Source of the DNA: Clostridium ragsdalei P11
GTDB lineage: Bacteria; Bacillota; Clostridia; Clostridiales; Clostridiaceae
DNA length: 64,000 bases
Assembly: GCF_001675165.1 (NCBI RefSeq)
Contig: NZ_LROS01000075.1
Coordinates: 1 to 64,000, forward strand
Direction: 5' to 3'
In this document: positions 35,455-49,075 of the stretch, in pieces
Layout of the letters: every line of letters starts with the position of its first letter
How positions within the stretch are numbered: the stretch's first letter is position 1
The notes under the pieces: model-generated
What the model saw: the letters and a program-made list of their open reading frames with translations, nothing else
The model's database searches: none
What the model was told of the DNA's origin: nothing
Program-made: the position numbers and the translations under genes

Positions 35455-36885
35455 TTAGTTTTTATTAAATTCTCTATTTACAAGGTCATTTACAATCTTA
35501 GGATTTGCCTTTCCCTTAGTTTCTTTCATAACTAAACCTATCATAAATTTAATAGCTCTTTTCTTACCATTTTTATAATCTTCTAATGGTTTAGGATTGT
35601 CTTTCATAACCTTTTTTATTATCTTCAGGATTTCATCTTCACTGCTGTTTTGTAAAAAGTTCCTCTTCTCAATTATTTCTTCAGGTTTTGCACCACTTAC
35701 AAACATTTCCTCTATTATTTCTGTACCTATATTATTAGAAATCATTCCTGAATCTATAAACCTTATTAAACTTACTAGGTCTTCCGGCTTAAATTTAAGT
35801 TTACTTAATGATACCGATTTTTCATTCATAAGCCTTGATATATCTCCCATAATCCAGTTAAAAGCAGCTTTAGGATTTCGGCTTAGCTTAGCAGTTTTCT
35901 CAAAGAAATCTGCTGCCCTCATATTTAATATTAGTACCTCAGCATCGTGTTTTGAGACATTGTACTCTTTAATAAATCTCTCCACTTTATCATAGGGAAG
36001 TTCAGGTATAGTTTTTCTTATTTTGTCTATCCATTCATTTGAAATATTTATAGCTGTTAAATCCCCTTCTGGAAAGTATCTATAATCTCTAGCTTGTTCT
36101 TTAGCCCTCATAACTTCAGTTCTATTTTTAGACTCATTCCATCTCCTGGTTTCTTGTACTATCTTTTCTCCAGATTCTACAGCCCTTACTTGCCTTAAAT
36201 ATTCATACTCAAAAGCTTTTTCAAGAGCTTTAAAGGAATTCACATTCTTTATTTCCACTTTTACACCAAATTTTCTACTGCCTTTAGGTCTTATGGATAT
36301 ATTGCCATCACATCTCAAAGAACCTTGTTCCATCTTACAATTTGAAACTCCTATGGATCTCAAAATATTTTTTAACTTCTGGAGATAACAGGTAGATTCC
36401 TCTGGGGTTCTTATATCTGGTTTGGACACCACCTCTATAAGAGGTACACCTGCCCTATTATAATTGATCAAGGTACCTGCCTTTGTATGGATTAATTTTG
36501 CTGCGTCCTCTTCCATATGTATTCTTTCAATGCCTATTTTCTTTTTTTCCCCCTCACTATTTTCTACCTCAATGTATCCATCGCTGCATAGAGGAAATCT
36601 GTGTTGGGTTATTTGATAATTTTTAGGGCAATCTGGGTAAAAATAATTTTTTCTATCCATTCTACTCTTTTTATTTATTGAACAATTAAGAGCAATTCCC
36701 GATTTTATTGTATACTCTATTACCTTTTTATTTATTCTAGGTAGCGCACCTGGAAGTGCAAGGCATATTGGACAAACGTGGCTATTGGGTTCTCCTCCAA
36801 ATTCAGTGCTGCACCCACAATACATCTTAGTTTTTGTTGAAAGCTCCACATGAACTTCCAGGCCAATTACCAATTCATATTCCAT
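35455..36885 (-). CDS. gatB: Asp/Glu-tRNA amidotransferase subunit B
   Basis: 476 aa. GatB activates mischarged Glu-tRNA(Gln) or Asp-tRNA(Asn) by phosphorylation, so that GatA-derived ammonia can convert it. Features are the N-terminal catalytic core 'YELVIGLEVHVELSTKTKMYCGCS' and 'HVCPICLALPGALPRIN', then 'ARDYRYFPEGDL'. A C-terminal YqeY-like tail (KANPKIVNDLVNREF) recognises tRNA. It is third in gatCAB, 5 bp after gatA, with GAGGTG ahead of the ATG. Confidence 0.97.
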   Translation of the reverse strand: MEYELVIGLEVHVELSTKTKMYCGCSTEFGGEPNSHVCPICLALPGALPRINKKVIEYTIKSGIALNCSINKKSRMDRKNYFYPDCPKNYQITQHRFPLCSDGYIEVENSEGEKKKIGIERIHMEEDAAKLIHTKAGTLINYNRAGVPLIEVVSKPDIRTPEESTCYLQKLKNILRSIGVSNCKMEQGSLRCDGNISIRPKGSRKFGVKVEIKNVNSFKALEKAFEYEYLRQVRAVESGEKIVQETRRWNESKNRTEVMRAKEQARDYRYFPEGDLTAINISNEWIDKIRKTIPELPYDKVERFIKEYNVSKHDAEVLILNMRAADFFEKTAKLSRNPKAAFNWIMGDISRLMNEKSVSLSKLKFKPEDLVSLIRFIDSGMISNNIGTEIIEEMFVSGAKPEEIIEKRNFLQNSSEDEILKIIKKVMKDNPKPLEDYKNGKKRAIKFMIGLVMKETKGKANPKIVNDLVNREFNKN

Positions 36886-36890
36886 AATTT

Positions 36891-38348
36891 TTACACCTCA
36901 CTAATTTGTGGACTCATTTTATGCCAGTTAGTAGATTGTTCAAAACTATAAGCTATATTAAAGATCGTATCTTCTCTATAATAATTTGTCATAATTTGAA
37001 ATCCTACTGGAAGTCCATCTACCATACCACAAGGTACAGATATAGCCGGCATACCGGATACATTAGCAGGAAGCACATAAACATCCGAAAGATACATAGA
37101 TAATGCATTCTTTTTCTTCTCGCCTATTTTAAATGCAGTAGTAGGTGAAGTAGGTGCTATAAGTGCATCAAATTCCTTCATGACTTCCTCAAATTGGTTT
37201 TTTATAAGGTTTCTAACTTTAAGTGCCTTTTCATAATACTCATCATAGTAACCTTTAGAAAGCATATATGTCCCTAACATTATCCTTCTCTTAACTTCCA
37301 TTCCCAGTGCTTCACTTCTAGATTTAAAATATAAGTCCATGTAGTCTTTAAAATTTTTTGATCTATACCCATATCTTATTCCGTCAAATCTAGCTAAATT
37401 TGAGGAAACTTCAGCACTTGCAATTACATAATAAACTGCCATGGAGTACTTTACTAGTGGAATAGAACACTCTTTAACCTCAGCTCCATTTGCTTTTAGT
37501 ACATCTACAGCTTCTTCTATGGATTTTCTAATTCTATCATCTAACCCATCCTCAAAATATTCTTTAGGTATACCTATCTTCATTCCCTTAATATCTTTAG
37601 TCAAACTTTTGCTGTAATCCGGTACTTTCATATCCACTGTAGTAAAATCATTTTTATCAGGTCCTGCTATACATTGTGTTAAACATGCGCAATCTTCTAT
37701 ATCTGCTGACATAAGACCTATTTGGTCTAAAGTTGAAGCAAAAGCAACTGCTCCATACCTAGAAACTCTTCCGTAAGTTGGCTTTAAACCTACTACACCA
37801 CACAGACATGCAGGCTGCCTTACAGAACCACCTGTATCTGTTCCAAGAGACATTACAGATTCACCAGCTGAAACTGAAACAGCCGATCCACCTGAAGATC
37901 CTCCTGGAACTCTGCTTAAATCCCAGGGATTTCTGGCTAACTTAAAAACACTTTTTTCATTTGAAGATCCCATGGCAAATTCATCCATATTTGCTTTTCC
38001 AATTATTATTCCATCTTCAGCTTCTATTCTTTTTATTACGCTAGCATCATAAGGAGATATGTATCCCTGAAGCATCTTTGAAGCACAAGAGTTTTGCATA
38101 CCCTTAACGCTTATATTGTCTTTTATAGAAATAGGTATTCCAAAAAGTCTGCCCATTTTTTCACCATGTTTTATTTTCTTATCCAAATCCTTTGCTCTTT
38201 TAAGTGCTCCCTCTTTTTCTACATATAAATAAGCTCCCAATGTAGTATCAAATTTATCTATTCTATTTAAATAGGATCTTACAATTTCTTCTACACTTAT
38301 TTCTTTGTTTTTTAACATATTTTTAATTTCATGTGCAGTCAGCTTCAT
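36891..38348 (-). CDS. gatA: Asp/Glu-tRNA amidotransferase subunit A (amidase)
   Basis: 485 aa. It is an amidase-signature enzyme that releases ammonia from glutamine for GatB. The Ser-cisSer-Lys triad lies in 'GIPISIKDN' (Lys) and '[17 protein letters not shown]' with '[14 protein letters not shown]'. The C-terminal substrate region is complete. The ATG is preceded by AGGAGGTGG, and the gene follows gatC by 19 bp. Confidence 0.97.
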   Translation of the reverse strand: MKLTAHEIKNMLKNKEISVEEIVRSYLNRIDKFDTTLGAYLYVEKEGALKRAKDLDKKIKHGEKMGRLFGIPISIKDNISVKGMQNSCASKMLQGYISPYDASVIKRIEAEDGIIIGKANMDEFAMGSSNEKSVFKLARNPWDLSRVPGGSSGGSAVSVSAGESVMSLGTDTGGSVRQPACLCGVVGLKPTYGRVSRYGAVAFASTLDQIGLMSADIEDCACLTQCIAGPDKNDFTTVDMKVPDYSKSLTKDIKGMKIGIPKEYFEDGLDDRIRKSIEEAVDVLKANGAEVKECSIPLVKYSMAVYYVIASAEVSSNLARFDGIRYGYRSKNFKDYMDLYFKSRSEALGMEVKRRIMLGTYMLSKGYYDEYYEKALKVRNLIKNQFEEVMKEFDALIAPTSPTTAFKIGEKKKNALSMYLSDVYVLPANVSGMPAISVPCGMVDGLPVGFQIMTNYYREDTIFNIAYSFEQSTNWHKMSPQISEV

Positions 38349-38367
38349 AAAACCACCTCCTGTAAAA

Positions 38368-38655
38368 TTATTCTATTACTTGGGGTACTACTATATATTC
38401 TTTAAGATTTTGTGGTGAATTATCCAGTACTTCTTTTATATCCATAGATTCTTCCACATTATCTTCTCTAAATTTATTTTCCATACAATATGGATTTATG
38501 GTTATATTCACTCCATCTGTATTTAGTTCATTTAAGTTTTCCATATATTTAAACATTCTATCTAATTCTTCTATGACTTCTTTTTCTTCTTCTTCATTAA
38601 ACTCCAGCTTAGCAAGCTGAGCTACATATTTCATTTCTTCTTTTTTAACTCTCAT
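38368..38655 (-). CDS. gatC: Asp/Glu-tRNA amidotransferase subunit C
   Basis: 95 aa. It is the small stabilising subunit that wraps GatA. The typical '[39 protein letters not shown]' helical pair is present, along with a belt-like C terminus ([32 protein letters not shown]). It is the first gene of gatCAB. Confidence 0.95.
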   Translation of the reverse strand: MRVKKEEMKYVAQLAKLEFNEEEEKEVIEELDRMFKYMENLNELNTDGVNITINPYCMENKFREDNVEESMDIKEVLDNSPQNLKEYIVVPQVIE

Positions 38656-38731
38656 AAATGCATCTCCTATCCCTTTTTATTAATGGAGTAAAAACTAAAT
38701 ATTTATTTTATTCATCAAACCTATTTTGTAC

Positions 38732-38760
38732 AAAAACGGATAGTCTTAACTATCCGTTTT
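38732..38760. terminator. Bidirectional-looking terminator
   Basis: AAAACGGATAGT-CTTA-ACTATCCGTTTT is a perfect 12-bp stem. It lies between gatC and the end of the hydrolase gene at 38834, so on the minus strand it terminates the permease-hydrolase unit. Confidence 0.85.
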
Positions 38761-38833
38761 CAATAGAATAAAATATGGTAAATCTCATTACATTTTTGTT
38801 ATATTTTATATCATCTTAGCTAATATATCAATA

Positions 38834-39565
38834 TCATACACTTTTGTTCCTTGAAACAGACACTAACTTTTTAAATATTTCAAGCATTTGCTCGCTATTA
38901 CCTGCAAGTCCCTCCGGATGCCATTGAACACCCAAAATAAAATTATCCTTTGTTTTTTCTATAGATTCTATTACACCATCTTTGGCTACTGAACCTACTT
39001 TAAACCCTTTTGCTAGATCTTTTATACCTTGATGGTGAAAACTATTTACCATAGACTTTTCTCCAAGTATGGGATACAATATGCTATCTTTTTTTACAAA
39101 TATAGTATGACTTGTAAAGCTTCTGCTGGAATCTTGAGAATGTTTAATATAAAATCCATCCTTATCATCAAGATCTTGATATAAGGTTCCTCCAAAATAT
39201 ACATTTATTATTTGCAGCCCTCTGCAAATGCCAAGTATCGGCTTTTTCAAGCTGCATGCTGCCTTAATGAGCTTAAAATTAAAATTATCCAGCTCATATG
39301 AAGTAAATCCCTGAGCCTTTCTAGGTTCTTCTCCATATAATATGGGATTCACATCATATCCACCAGAAATAATTATTCCATCAACTCTTTTTACTTGATC
39401 AAAAATATACTCTTCATTTTCAATCACAGGAAGTATTATCGGTGAGGCCCCAGCCAAAGTTACAGATGAAACATAATCACTATTCACATATGTCCTTTTC
39501 ATTCCAGGAACTGGTCCACCTTCCATTGCTAATATATTACCTGATATTCCGATAATCGTATTCAT
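38834..39565 (-). CDS. Class I glutamine-amidotransferase-like hydrolase (PuuD/peptidase C26 family)
   Basis: 243 aa. The catalytic cysteine sits in 'KPILGICRGLQIINVYFGG', and the His-Glu pair in 'GVQWHPEGLAG'. Family members include gamma-glutamyl-GABA hydrolase (PuuD) and other gamma-glutamyl hydrolases. The start region MNTIIGISGNIL is typical. It is the second gene of a unit with the upstream amino-acid permease (60-bp gap) and is likely expressed from the same sigma-54 promoter. Uptake plus hydrolysis of a gamma-glutamyl or similar amine compound is a reasonable inference. Confidence 0.88.
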   Translation of the reverse strand: MNTIIGISGNILAMEGGPVPGMKRTYVNSDYVSSVTLAGASPIILPVIENEEYIFDQVKRVDGIIISGGYDVNPILYGEEPRKAQGFTSYELDNFNFKLIKAACSLKKPILGICRGLQIINVYFGGTLYQDLDDKDGFYIKHSQDSSRSFTSHTIFVKKDSILYPILGEKSMVNSFHHQGIKDLAKGFKVGSVAKDGVIESIEKTKDNFILGVQWHPEGLAGNSEQMLEIFKKLVSVSRNKSV

Positions 39566-39625
39566 ATCTTTTCCTCCCTGATAGCTATTTTAAATTCAAT
39601 ATAATTTTTATAATATCTTTAATTT

Positions 39626-40921
39626 TTAAACACTTGCATTTTTAGATAAATTGTTTACTTTATAATGCTTCATTATAAAGTAAATAGGTGCACAAATAAC
39701 CAAGGCACCAAGTCCCCAAATCAATTGTTTAGGAGTAGCCTTTGTCAAAATCCATATACTTGCTATCACAGATAGTATCGGAAGTACTGGTCCAAATGGA
39801 ACTCTAAATGTTGATTTTTCATTTGGTCTCTTCTTTCTAAGCATAATAATTGCAAGACATGTAGGTATGTATTGGGTAAACCTTGATACAACACTTATTG
39901 CAGCAAGCTGTATAAAGCTTCCAGTTAAGACCAAAGGAATTGCAACACAAACTGTTATTATAATTGCTATATATGGTGTGCCAAATCTGCTTTTTTTTCT
40001 TATTACTTTTGGAAGCACTCCTCCTTCAGATAATGCAACAGCAGATCTTGGGGTATTAAAAGAACAGCTAATATTTATTCCTAATATGGAAATAATAGTT
40101 CCAATAGTAACTAAAATTTTACCTAATGGTCCTAAAAAAACTTTTGCGGCATCGGCTACAGGTGTCGAAGACTGAGCAAGTTGTATTCCTAGTATTCCAA
40201 TAGATACAACTTGTATGAGGACATAAATAGTAGACGCCAAAACCATAGTAATTATTATTGCAATAGGTAAATTTTTCTTTGGGTTGTCCATATCTTCAGC
40301 TGCAACTGCAATAGTTTCAAACCCAGTAAAAGCATAAAATACAACTATGAGTGTTGAACCTAATGCAGATGAATTTATAGGTACAGTTGAAATGTAATTA
40401 CCACCTTTTATAAAAAATATTCCAATAGCTATAAAAAGTATAAGAGGCAATAATTTAGCAATCGTTGCAATATTATTAAGATACTTTACTATCTCTATAC
40501 CTAAAATATTAATTATGCCTAATCCTAATATTATTGAAATAGCTATTATATTTTTCATCATTCCATGTGCAACTTGAGGCCATATTGCCCCCAATGCTGT
40601 TGGAAATGCCACTGCCATAGTAGCCCATGCTACAATGCTTACAATCCACTTCATTACTCCAACTTCAAAACCTGCAAAATTGCCGAAAGCTTCTTTTGCA
40701 TAAATATATGGTCCTCCTGCTTTATCAAACAATCCCGCAGCCTCAGCAAAGCAAAGACTCATTGATAATACAAGAATCATATCTATAACATAAGCCCATA
40801 TGCTTTTAGAGCCCATTACAGCATAAGCTTTACCTGGAAGTAAAAAAATGCCAGAACCTATTACGCCATTAATTCCAAGCAATACAATACTCCAAAATCC
40901 AAACTTTTTTTTATTATTCAT
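39626..40921 (-). CDS. APC-family amino acid permease
   Basis: 431 aa from the ATG at 40921 (MNNKKKFGFWSIVLLGINGVIGSGIFLLPG), chosen because GGGAG lies 7 bp upstream. It has about twelve membrane helices. The unwound TM1 motif 'GINGVIGSGIFLLPG' and the TM6 region 'VFYAFTGFETIAVAAEDMDNPKKNLP' are hallmark APC-superfamily substrate and ion sites. The substrate is unknown. It is transcribed from a predicted -24/-12 promoter at 41031-41047 and adjoins its probable activator. Confidence 0.92.
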   Translation of the reverse strand: MNNKKKFGFWSIVLLGINGVIGSGIFLLPGKAYAVMGSKSIWAYVIDMILVLSMSLCFAEAAGLFDKAGGPYIYAKEAFGNFAGFEVGVMKWIVSIVAWATMAVAFPTALGAIWPQVAHGMMKNIIAISIILGLGIINILGIEIVKYLNNIATIAKLLPLILFIAIGIFFIKGGNYISTVPINSSALGSTLIVVFYAFTGFETIAVAAEDMDNPKKNLPIAIIITMVLASTIYVLIQVVSIGILGIQLAQSSTPVADAAKVFLGPLGKILVTIGTIISILGINISCSFNTPRSAVALSEGGVLPKVIRKKSRFGTPYIAIIITVCVAIPLVLTGSFIQLAAISVVSRFTQYIPTCLAIIMLRKKRPNEKSTFRVPFGPVLPILSVIASIWILTKATPKQLIWGLGALVICAPIYFIMKHYKVNNLSKNASV

Positions 40922-41030
40922 TTCGTAATCTCCCTTCTTCATTTAATATGAAAATATATTTTGTTTAAAATAGTCAAAATATTGAGCCTTATGTATATCT
41001 CACCCACCTTTCATAATTATTTATTTTTAT

Positions 41031-41047
41031 AAGCATTTTTCATGCCA
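41031..41047 (-). promoter_or_regulatory. Predicted sigma-54 (-24/-12) promoter
   Basis: The minus strand reads TGGCATGAAAAATGCTT. The GG and GC doublets are spaced 12 nt from first G to first G, as in TGGCACG-N4-TTGCW. It lies about 110 bp ahead of the permease start and just downstream of a sigma-54 activator gene. Confidence 0.75.
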
Positions 41048-41060
41048 TAAGTTAAAGCAA

Positions 41061-41101
41061 ATAAATAACCTATGCACGTTTTATTTGCATAGGTTATTTA
41101 T
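41061..41101. promoter_or_regulatory. Perfect 16-bp inverted repeat: activator site or terminator
   Basis: ATAAATAACCTATGCA and TGCATAGGTTATTTAT pair completely around a 9-nt loop. It is only 14 bp upstream of the -24 element and 20 bp after the activator's stop codon. An ATAGGTTATTT half-site recurs at 41107-41117. It could be the enhancer site bound by the adjacent regulator, the regulator's terminator, or both. The poor T-tract favours the first. Confidence 0.55.
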
Positions 41102-41120
41102 ATTGAATAGGTTATTTAGG

Positions 41121-43154
41121 CTATAATTTTGTCCTATTTTCCATCCATTTTAAAAAATTGTCCCCTTTTGTTGTAATTTTGCTTCCGCCTCTTCCTAAGT
41201 TGCATAATATTAATGACAATTTGTTTAAAATGCTCATTATTCTTCTTATTTCAGCTTCACTTAGTCTTATATTTTTTGCTTCCATAATCTTCTTTATACT
41301 TTTTCTACCAATTCCTGATTTCAAAATTCCTTGTTCCTTAATAATTTTCAATATTAATACTGAATTCAAAATACAATTTTTAGATTTCAAATACGTAATT
41401 TCTTTATCAAAGTCTATATTATAGTCAACCAAATAATAAGGCAAGTCTCTAGCTTTTACTTCTTCTTCATCATTCATAATCTTTATATAGGAAGCAACGT
41501 TTTGAATTTCCCTTATATTGCCCGGCCAAGAATAATTCATAAAAATTTCTATGACTTCATCAGATAATCTTATATTCCTTTTTCTTCCCATAAAATATTT
41601 TATAAGAGAAATGATATCTTCTTTTCTTTCTCTTACAGGTGGTATATTTATAGGAAGCACATTGATTCTATAAAATAAATCTTTTCTAAATTGTCCTTTC
41701 TCTATCATTTGAAGCAAATTTTTATTTGTAGCTGAAATAACTCTGATATCAATATTTATAAGCCCATCAGAACCTATCCTCATTACTTGTTTTTCCTGCA
41801 GCACTCTAAGCAATCTGGCTTGCAGTGTTAAAGGCATATCACCTATTTCATCCAGAAATATAGTTCCCATATTAGCTTGTTCAAATAATCCTACTTTTCC
41901 TTCTTTGCGTGCACCTGTGAAGGCCCCACTTTCATATCCAAACAATTCACTTTCTAACAAACTTTCAGGAACTGCAGCACAATTTATGGCAACAAAAGGC
42001 CTGTTTTTTCTCAAAGATGCATTGTGTATTGATTGAGCAAAAAGTTCCTTGCCAGTACCACTCTCACCCGTTATCAAAACTGTCAAATCTGATTTTGCAA
42101 CTTTATTACCTAGTTTTATGCATTCTTTTATACTGTTTGAATTTGTTTTTATGGAATTAAAATCATACCTTGCTATAAGTCCTTTATTGCTATATTTTAA
42201 TGTTAGTTTTTTTGCAAGCTGCTCCAAATATGTAACTTCACTTATACTAATATAGCATCCTTTTTTTTCTCCATAGTAGTTAACAATTTCTTTATTGACT
42301 ACTATAAACTTGTCTCTATATTCTATGAGTTCGTCCTTAACACTATTTTTTCCAAGCAAGCATACCAAATTTTTATCCAATACATTTTTTATATTTTTAC
42401 ATTTTATATTTTCTCTTATATTGAATAACCTTTCAAAAGCATTATTGTAAAATGATATCTTTCCATCTAAATCTGTAAACATTATTCCTTCTTTGGACAT
42501 ATTAAGTACTGCATTCAGATCTTCATTTTTAATGTAAAGCTCTTTATATTTATCCTTGATACCAATATCTAAATTTACAATTTTTTCTGAATATTTAAAC
42601 AGCCTGGTATCAATTACTCTGCTTTTAAACATTAATTTATTAGAAATATTAATAAAGGTAGATATATCAATACACCGATTTCCTATGTCTATAACTTTTT
42701 CAATATATTTTGGCACTCTGGAAGATTCACCAGGAGTTATTGCAAATTTTATGTTTTCATATGTTTGATTTTCATCATAAGGTATAAGGGTAATATTATT
42801 TACACCTATCCTATATAATAGAGATATGGTTTCTAATGTAGCCGATTTTGCATTATTTACCACAAGAGCTTTAGTGCCCTGGGGAATATTAAATATTTTA
42901 TAAACTTCATTTTCTTTTATCGTTCTTTCAATAACTATTATATTCTTTTTATTTTTTACATATCTCTCTATTTCAATTGCTATTTCATGATTCATTATCA
43001 ATATCACATCATCATCTATCTTATCTGTACTTTTAAGCTCATTCAAATAATAATTATTTATTGCAACAAAACCCTTATATATATTTTCTATACTGCTTTT
43101 CAAAAATTCAGCCACTAAAGAATTGCTATTTGTAACAATTCCAATAGATTTCAA
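41121..43154 (-). CDS. Sigma-54-dependent transcriptional activator
   Basis: About 677 aa from the TTG at 43154, chosen because GGGGGTG lies 6 bp upstream; the longer frame to 43217 runs through a terminator hairpin. An N-terminal PrpR_N-like sensor region precedes a PAS domain ('[23 protein letters not shown]'). The AAA+ domain has GESGTGKE (Walker A), the sigma-54-contacting [15 protein letters not shown] loop, FLDEIGDMP (Walker B) and '[25 protein letters not shown]'. The C-terminal domain is a winged-helix type ('[11 protein letters not shown]') instead of the usual Fis HTH. It probably activates the divergently spaced but co-oriented permease/hydrolase unit downstream. Confidence 0.92.
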   Translation of the reverse strand: MKSIGIVTNSNSLVAEFLKSSIENIYKGFVAINNYYLNELKSTDKIDDDVILIMNHEIAIEIERYVKNKKNIIVIERTIKENEVYKIFNIPQGTKALVVNNAKSATLETISLLYRIGVNNITLIPYDENQTYENIKFAITPGESSRVPKYIEKVIDIGNRCIDISTFINISNKLMFKSRVIDTRLFKYSEKIVNLDIGIKDKYKELYIKNEDLNAVLNMSKEGIMFTDLDGKISFYNNAFERLFNIRENIKCKNIKNVLDKNLVCLLGKNSVKDELIEYRDKFIVVNKEIVNYYGEKKGCYISISEVTYLEQLAKKLTLKYSNKGLIARYDFNSIKTNSNSIKECIKLGNKVAKSDLTVLITGESGTGKELFAQSIHNASLRKNRPFVAINCAAVPESLLESELFGYESGAFTGARKEGKVGLFEQANMGTIFLDEIGDMPLTLQARLLRVLQEKQVMRIGSDGLINIDIRVISATNKNLLQMIEKGQFRKDLFYRINVLPINIPPVRERKEDIISLIKYFMGRKRNIRLSDEVIEIFMNYSWPGNIREIQNVASYIKIMNDEEEVKARDLPYYLVDYNIDFDKEITYLKSKNCILNSVLILKIIKEQGILKSGIGRKSIKKIMEAKNIRLSEAEIRRIMSILNKLSLILCNLGRGGSKITTKGDNFLKWMENRTKL

Positions 43155-43203
43155 TATATTCACCCCCAAGCTGTCGCCCATGTTGGGCGTACCTAAAAAA
43201 ATA

Positions 43204-43227
43204 AGACAATCTACCAAAAGATTGTCT
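43204..43227 (-). terminator. Terminator of the 89-aa membrane protein gene
   Basis: AGACAATCT-ACCAAA-AGATTGTCT, followed on the minus strand by TATTTTTTTAGG. Its position inside the longest possible reading frame of the sigma-54 activator supports the shorter activator start. Confidence 0.8.
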
Positions 43228-43235
43228 CTATAATC

Positions 43236-43505
43236 TTAATAAACTTTCATATACATAAAAAACATAGTTGCGCAAGCTATCAATACACATGTTATAGGGT
43301 ATACTATATTTCTAAAGTTAGCTCTAGAAATTATCATATTTATAGCCCAAGCTACCATAGTAACAAATATGCTCCACTGAAGCGTGCAATAATCATTAAA
43401 GTACTTTACATATGTAAAATGATATGTAGTAAGGAGTGTTAAAATCAATGTTAAGATAGTAAAAATAACTCCTATCCACCCTAATAAATTTATTGTCCTT
43501 TTCAT
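43236..43505 (-). CDS. Small membrane protein, 89 aa
   Basis: About three membrane helices are visible: 'LLGWIGVIFTILTLILTLL', 'WSIFVTMVAWAINMII' and 'IVYPITCVLIACATMFFMYM'. It starts MKRTINLLG and has an AGGAT-type ribosome site. No family is recognised. It is monocistronic, with its own terminator. Confidence 0.7.
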   Translation of the reverse strand: MKRTINLLGWIGVIFTILTLILTLLTTYHFTYVKYFNDYCTLQWSIFVTMVAWAINMIISRANFRNIVYPITCVLIACATMFFMYMKVY

Positions 43506-43776
43506 TTTTATCCTCCACTATAGTGATCCCAAGCAAAATTTAGTAGCATATTAAAGGAAATAAGCTGCCTCTAACCTAGAATCTCTATACTATACAAATA
43601 GTTTAACTTTCATATGAAATTAAACTATTCTTATAATAATCCTTTTTTACTTCTTTGTAAATATTTATAGCATGCTTTCAAATTCATTTTTCCTTTATTA
43701 TTTTAATTCAAAATCTTAATAATTCTTCTATGCTCCTTATTATATTTCCCTGTTTAAAAAATTCTATTATTTATTT

Positions 43777-48053
<4,277 letters not shown>

Positions 48054-48060
48054 TCCTGTT

Positions 48061-48347
48061 TGTTTATCCGATGGCTACCAGCCGTAATACCCCCATCTCA
48101 CACAGCGAAAGCGACTATCACCAAATCAAAGATTTGGGATATCTGCTTTTCTTATAAAGTTGGGAATATTAGAACTCTTGAGCTTCAGCGATTTAGAGTT
48201 CTTATGCTGTGCATAACGGCTGCTACGCCCCTGGATAACGATTTTCCCTAAAGGATAACGCCTTCTAAGTGCTAAAGCACTAAGAATCCTGTTAATAAGT
48301 TTCAGATGGATAAAAAACTCCACCTGAAACCAAGAACTCTGTTTATC
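48061..48347 (-). repeat. Dispersed structured repeat, copy A (~287 bp)
   Basis: Read on the minus strand it begins AAACAGAGTTCTTGG and ends CATCGGATAAA, the same ends as copies B and C. Internal blocks include ATCGTTATCCAGGGGCGTAGC (in B and partly D), and a hairpin around CAAATCTTTGATTTG also present in D. It contains several palindromes, such as AGTGCTTTAGCACT. It encodes no plausible protein. Confidence 0.75.
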
Positions 48348-48431
48348 TCCCCTAATTTAAAGTAGATACAGAGATACTTCCTGTTTAATATTATAACATT
48401 CTACAATTAATTTAATCATGAAAAGCATAAA

Positions 48432-48460
48432 AAATGTGCTGATATTTTTATCAACACACG
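48432..48460 (-). terminator. Terminator after the TrpR-like gene
   Basis: On the minus strand TGTGTTGATAAAAATATCAGCACA is followed by TTTTTTATGC. It lies 30 bp past the stop codon of the gene at 48490. Confidence 0.75.
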
Positions 48461-48489
48461 AAAAAATTTATTTGTACTGATTGAATATA

Positions 48490-48783
48490 TTATTTTAATC
48501 TTCCTAAGACTATCTTATAACCGTCACTTCCATAATTCAAACACCTATTGACCCTACTTATGGTAGCAGTACTTGCCCCTGTTGCAGCTGCAATGTCCAA
48601 ATACGTTTTTTTGTTTTTCAACATTCTAGCTACCTGAAGCCTCTGTTCTAATGCCTTTATTTCATTTATAGTACATATATCCTCAAAGAATCTATAACAC
48701 TCTTCTTTTGTCTTTAAAGACAATACTGCCTCACACAAGTAATCCATTTCTTTACTCTGTAATTTAGATTTATATTCTTCCAT
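48490..48783 (-). CDS. YerC/YecD-type TrpR-related DNA-binding protein
   Basis: 97 aa. Single Trp-repressor-like domain: 'LSLKTKEECYRFFEDICTINEIKALEQRLQVARMLKNKKTYLDIAAATGASTATISRVNRCL'. The ATGASTATISR segment is the recognition helix. The family is conserved in Firmicutes beside pcrA or purine genes, and its ligand is not known. It is transcribed toward pcrA but separated from it by repeat A. Confidence 0.92.
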   Translation of the reverse strand: MEEYKSKLQSKEMDYLCEAVLSLKTKEECYRFFEDICTINEIKALEQRLQVARMLKNKKTYLDIAAATGASTATISRVNRCLNYGSDGYKIVLGRLK

Positions 48784-48890
48784 GAACTACACTCCTTATT
48801 CATGTACATTTAATGTTAATATTCCCCCTTTAATTTTATCACGTATTAAAACATTAATCTATAAAATTGTAGATAATTAAATTCAAAAAA

Positions 48891-48925
48891 GCAAAAACAG
48901 CCCATTGGGGCATGGACTGTTTTGC
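48891..48925 (-). terminator. Terminator after the pseudouridine synthase gene
   Basis: On the minus strand GCAAAACAGTCCAT-GCCCCA-ATGGGCTGTTTTTGC forms a stem with one G-U pair, then CTTTTTTG. Confidence 0.8.
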
Positions 48926-49075
48926 TCATAAATAAAAAGGGGGCTATTCATTCCTTTTATTTATCCTTGCAACTTAATTATAGTAAAACTTGAATAAAAT
49001 ATCAAGTAAAATCTGATACATTTATGCACATATAATTGTAAATTTAATATAATTATGATTGAATTTAATTCATAT

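Noticed and set aside
41048-41060. Possible sigma-54 promoter in the opposite direction (GC then GG order around 41047-41060)
   Set aside because: The doublets are in the wrong order for the -24/-12 consensus. Only the minus-strand match at 41031-41047 has the correct order and spacing.
48126-48323. 65-codon minus-strand frame in repeat copy A
   Set aside because: It lies wholly inside a structured repeat, lacks a ribosome site and is not shared with the other copies.
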